NCBI RefSeq assembly: GCF_000708045.1
Contig: NZ_ANIE01000008.1
Span: 84,555-148,554, forward strand
Direction of reading: 5' to 3'
Source of the DNA: Marinobacter nitratireducens
Lineage (GTDB): Bacteria > Pseudomonadota > Gammaproteobacteria > Pseudomonadales > Oleiphilaceae
DNA length: 64,000 nt
Shown here: positions 61,785 through 64,000 of the stretch, piece by piece
Layout: the number at the start of each line of letters is the position of its first letter
Numbering within the stretch: position 1 is the first letter of the stretch
Translations under genes and position numbers: made by a program
Notes under the pieces: model-generated
The model's database searches: none
Told to the model about the DNA's origin: nothing
Seen by the model: the letters and a program-made list of their open reading frames with translations, nothing else

Positions 61785-62786
61785 GTGGAGGAGTTCATTA
61801 AATCTTTGCTGAGTACCGTCAAGGCACCAGCGACCGGGATCGTTGTCATACACAATGGGCATATCGTCATAAACGACGCGTTTGGTTTGGCGGACGTAGA
61901 AAATAGTGTGAAAGCTCATCCGAGGAGTTCTTTTAAGTTGGCTTCGATAACGAAGCATTTCACGGCATTTTCTATCTTGCGACTGGTAGAGTATGGGAAA
62001 ATTAAGCTTTCAGATCCCCTGTTGAAATATTTTCCTGAGTACGAAAGCTTAAATCCAAGAATAAAGATAGAGAATCTGCTAAACCATACCTCTGGCATCC
62101 CTGGATATACTGAGTTGACAGAGCTGTTTTCTCCGTATGAGAAAGTTGAGGCTACGCACGAACAGATGTTAACCGTGTTTATGGGTCAGCCTCTTTTATT
62201 TGAACCGGGTTCTAGATTTGAATACAGCAACTCCGGATATTACTTGCTTGGTCTAATTATTGAGAGAGCTTCTGGGTATACGTACGAGGAATACTTAAAA
62301 AGAGAATTCTTCAATCCTATTGGAATGCACGATACCTGTTATGCAAGTGATAAATCAATAATCCCAAACAGGGTTAGAGGCTATGATACTCAGCAAGGTG
62401 CTTCGAACACTAGCCTGCAGAATTGCGAATATATCAGCATGAACCCTCCTTACGCTGCTGGAGGACTTTGCTCCACTACGACAGACATGGCCAAATGGCT
62501 CAGTGCCCTCCTGGCAGGAAGGGTTCTAGGTAGTGATCTAATGCTGAAGGCATGCTCTCCGACAAAGCTGAAGAATGGCCTTGCTGTTGAATACGGCTAT
62601 GGGCTTAATGTTGGTACCAAACATGGTGTCAAGGCTGTAGGTCATGATGGCGGAATACCTGGCTTCGCTAGTGCATTCATGATGTATCCAGAGTCAAATA
62701 CTGCAATTTTGGTACTTGTTAACGATGAAAGGAGCGACCCGTGGGCCATTGAGGACAGAATATCTTCCTACATTCTAAGAAAGTAA
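61785..62786 (+). CDS. Cassette 1: serine hydrolase of the beta-lactamase/class C-like fold
   Basis: A 333-residue serine hydrolase. Motifs of the penicillin-binding/beta-lactamase C superfamily are present: SITK (Ser54, Lys57), YSN (147-149) and HDGG near the C-terminus. The frame is open from an ATG at 61716, but that lies before the cassette junction (61758/61759); the GTG at 61785 with AGGGAG 5 bases upstream is inside the cassette and preferred. No signal peptide is seen, so it may act in the cytoplasm as an esterase or peptidase; it is not evidence of antibiotic resistance. Composition is AT-richer than the chromosome. Its stop codon is part of attC1. Confidence 0.8.
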   Translation: MEEFIKSLLSTVKAPATGIVVIHNGHIVINDAFGLADVENSVKAHPRSSFKLASITKHFTAFSILRLVEYGKIKLSDPLLKYFPEYESLNPRIKIENLLNHTSGIPGYTELTELFSPYEKVEATHEQMLTVFMGQPLLFEPGSRFEYSNSGYYLLGLIIERASGYTYEEYLKREFFNPIGMHDTCYASDKSIIPNRVRGYDTQQGASNTSLQNCEYISMNPPYAAGGLCSTTTDMAKWLSALLAGRVLGSDLMLKACSPTKLKNGLAVEYGYGLNVGTKHGVKAVGHDGGIPGFASAFMMYPESNTAILVLVNDERSDPWAIEDRISSYILRK

Positions 62787-62852
62787 CAATGTGGTCAACG
62801 GGACGCCAACTACGCTGCGCTCCGTTGGCGCCCATTACCACTGGCGTTATGC
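62781..62852 (+). repeat. attC site 1
   Basis: The left core is AAGTAAC (62781-62787) and the right core is GTTATGC (62846-62852). Between them the stem ACGCCAAC / GTTGGCG and outer pairing GTGGT / ACCAC give the imperfect palindrome of an attC of about 70 bases. Exchange point is between G62846 and T62847. Confidence 0.85.
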
Positions 62853-62891
62853 TGCATTGTGAGACTGAGAACTAGGGATTGAGATCGATAT

Positions 62892-63101
62892 ATGGAAAAC
62901 GCTAAGGCCGATGCGGCTCTTTATCTGTTAACAGGGCTTCTTCAGCGTCTAAATGCTGAGCGTCCAGGTATGCTTCAGGAAATGATCGCGGGCGTTGAGG
63001 ATGATCGGGCATCACTGCCAGACAACATAGAGAACAGGGAGCATGTGGAGAAGATTTTTGACGAGGCAATGGGATTGCTAGCGCGTGCTAATACTGCATA
63101 A
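62892..63101 (+). CDS. Cassette 2: 69-residue hypothetical protein
   Basis: A small acidic, helical-looking protein (many Ala, Leu, Glu, Asp) with no family I recognise. It occupies the cassette bounded by G62846|T62847 and G63173|T63174. Its TAA stop lies inside the left core of attC2, common for cassette genes. Ribosome site is weak. Function unknown. Confidence 0.65.
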   Translation: MENAKADAALYLLTGLLQRLNAERPGMLQEMIAGVEDDRASLPDNIENREHVEKIFDEAMGLLARANTA

Positions 63102-63179
63102 CCAGTCAATTAAGTTCGCTCCCGGCCTGGCGGCCGTCCACCGGACGGCTTTCAGCCGCCGCTTATCTCAGCGTTAACT
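63096..63179 (+). repeat. attC site 2
   Basis: Left core GCATAAC (63096-63102) is the exact complement of the right core GTTATGC of attC1, as predicted for cassette 2 in its circular form. Right core is GTTAACT (63173-63179). The inside is a GC-rich palindrome (GCCGTCC / GGACGGC within GGCGGC / GCCGCC). Confidence 0.88.
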
Positions 63180-63193
63180 TGAGGGAGGAATGT

Positions 63194-63964
63194 ATGAAGC
63201 TTTGTGAGATGTGCAAAAGCGAAGCTACTCTCCAGAGTTCTCATGCAATCCCAGACACCGTCTTTCGGCGAATACTGAGAGAAAACAGTGGAAAGCTCAT
63301 AGTTGTTCCGGGCGGAGGGAGCGATCCTGTCCATTATTCCAGCGATACATGGGACACTGAACAACTCTGCAAAGATTGCGAAGCGCTGCTCAATATAAAC
63401 TATGAAAGCTACTCTATACGCCTTTTGCGCGGAAAGGTTGGGGCTGTAACAAAGCACGAAAGTGGCGTGACTTTTGAGAATATTGAAACAAGAAAACTCG
63501 CGAGCTTTTTTATCTCAATATTTTGGAGAGCTGCGAACTCAACGCATGAATCGTATTCCAAAGTCTACATTCCAGATCCTTGGAATGATCAAATCAGGGT
63601 TTTGCTGTCTGAGAATAGAGCAATACCTCGAAACCTAGTAACAGTAAAGATATTCAGGTTGTGTGACAGGACCAAGAAGGGCGGATTTACCCAAGAAAAT
63701 TTGAAATCGATGCTCGTGAGCCCTTTCCCGCGCCGATACCGCCAAGGATGTTATTCTTTTTGCTTTATTTTGGAAGGATTTTTCATAGAAGTTTTTATCC
63801 CTGGGTTAAGGGCAAAGCCGAGGAGAGCGAGAGGAGTTCTTTCAAATCGCTCAAGGTTCATAATGGCACCATTTTTAAATATATTTGATGTTCCCGAACT
63901 TAAAGAGTGTTTAGTGGAAGGATATCGAAAATATATTGAAGGTTCGGTAACGTTCCAAAGTTAA
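63194..63964 (+). CDS. Cassette 3: HNH-like zinc-binding protein
   Basis: A 256-residue protein. The frame is open from a TTG at 63179, but the ATG at 63194 follows GGGAGGAA and is chosen. The N-terminus has Cys4, Cys7, His17, Cys59 and Cys62, a layout typical of HNH-type zinc folds (CEMCKSEA, SHAIP, LCKDC). The rest is not recognised. It could be a nuclease; defence roles for such cassette genes are known in other integrons but are only inference here. AT-rich and codon use unlike core genes. Confidence 0.65.
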   Translation: MKLCEMCKSEATLQSSHAIPDTVFRRILRENSGKLIVVPGGGSDPVHYSSDTWDTEQLCKDCEALLNINYESYSIRLLRGKVGAVTKHESGVTFENIETRKLASFFISIFWRAANSTHESYSKVYIPDPWNDQIRVLLSENRAIPRNLVTVKIFRLCDRTKKGGFTQENLKSMLVSPFPRRYRQGCYSFCFILEGFFIEVFIPGLRAKPRRARGVLSNRSRFIMAPFLNIFDVPELKECLVEGYRKYIEGSVTFQS

Positions 63965-64000
63965 CAAGTGACTGTGGTGTCAATTCCATAAATTAAGCCA
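63959..64000 (+). repeat. attC site 3, left part only
   Basis: Left core AGTTAAC (63959-63965) is the complement of GTTAACT at the start of cassette 3, confirming the cassette. The right core lies beyond the window. Confidence 0.75.

Overview
The window is a chromosomal segment of a marine gammaproteobacterium, most likely Marinobacter or a close relative. This is inferred from the order mnmE ... mnmG-rsmG-parA-parB-atpIBEFHAGDC-glmU-glmS, an ectoine hydroxylase, a Pseudomonas-type aliphatic amidase and moderately GC-rich coding DNA. The gene order places it next to the replication origin. No species can be fixed from sequence reading alone.

Layout. 1-9.2 kb: the end of mnmE, a DUF2959 lipoprotein, a lone ectD, an acyl-CoA dehydrogenase, a DUF3833 lipoprotein and a two-gene RND efflux pump. 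9.2-12.0 kb: an EAL phosphodiesterase and an LplT-like MFS transporter. 12.0-16.6 kb: an AT-rich intergenic region flanked by perfect DnaA boxes (candidate oriC-like region), then mnmG-rsmG-parA-parB. 16.6-27.4 kb: a strong sigma70 promoter, the full nine-gene ATP synthase operon, glmU and glmS. 27.4-32.3 kb: an AT-richer accessory block with an AraC regulator, a PLP aminotransferase, a radical SAM protein and a PaaA-like diiron protein, ending beside a decayed TonB-receptor gene. 32.3-42.8 kb: a cysteine hydrolase with a GlxA-type regulator, LysR-frmA-fghA (glutathione-dependent formaldehyde oxidation), a TonB siderophore receptor with a possible Fur box, pxpA, nhaB behind a structured leader, and a periplasmic solute-binding protein.

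42.8-56.1 kb is one nitrogen-acquisition system. A transporter-like protein fused to a hybrid histidine kinase and its LuxR-type response regulator are divergent from an urtABCDE ABC transporter, aliphatic amidase amiE, a small ORF, formamidase fmdA and fmdB. The promoters of urtA and fmdA share a two-dyad element with identical internal spacing, which I infer to be the response-regulator target. Short amides and urea would be imported and hydrolysed to ammonium.

56.2-60.4 kb holds nrdAB (class Ia ribonucleotide reductase) behind a cobalamin riboswitch. 60.4-64 kb is a chromosomal integron: intI with a LexA-like box, then three cassettes (serine hydrolase, 69-aa unknown, HNH-like protein). 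Their core sites match pairwise as expected of true mobile cassettes; the third attC runs off the window.

A window-scale signal is the perfect DnaA box TTATCCACA. I count 16 exact copies, 13 of them in the first 15.1 kb, where about 0.1 would be expected by chance.
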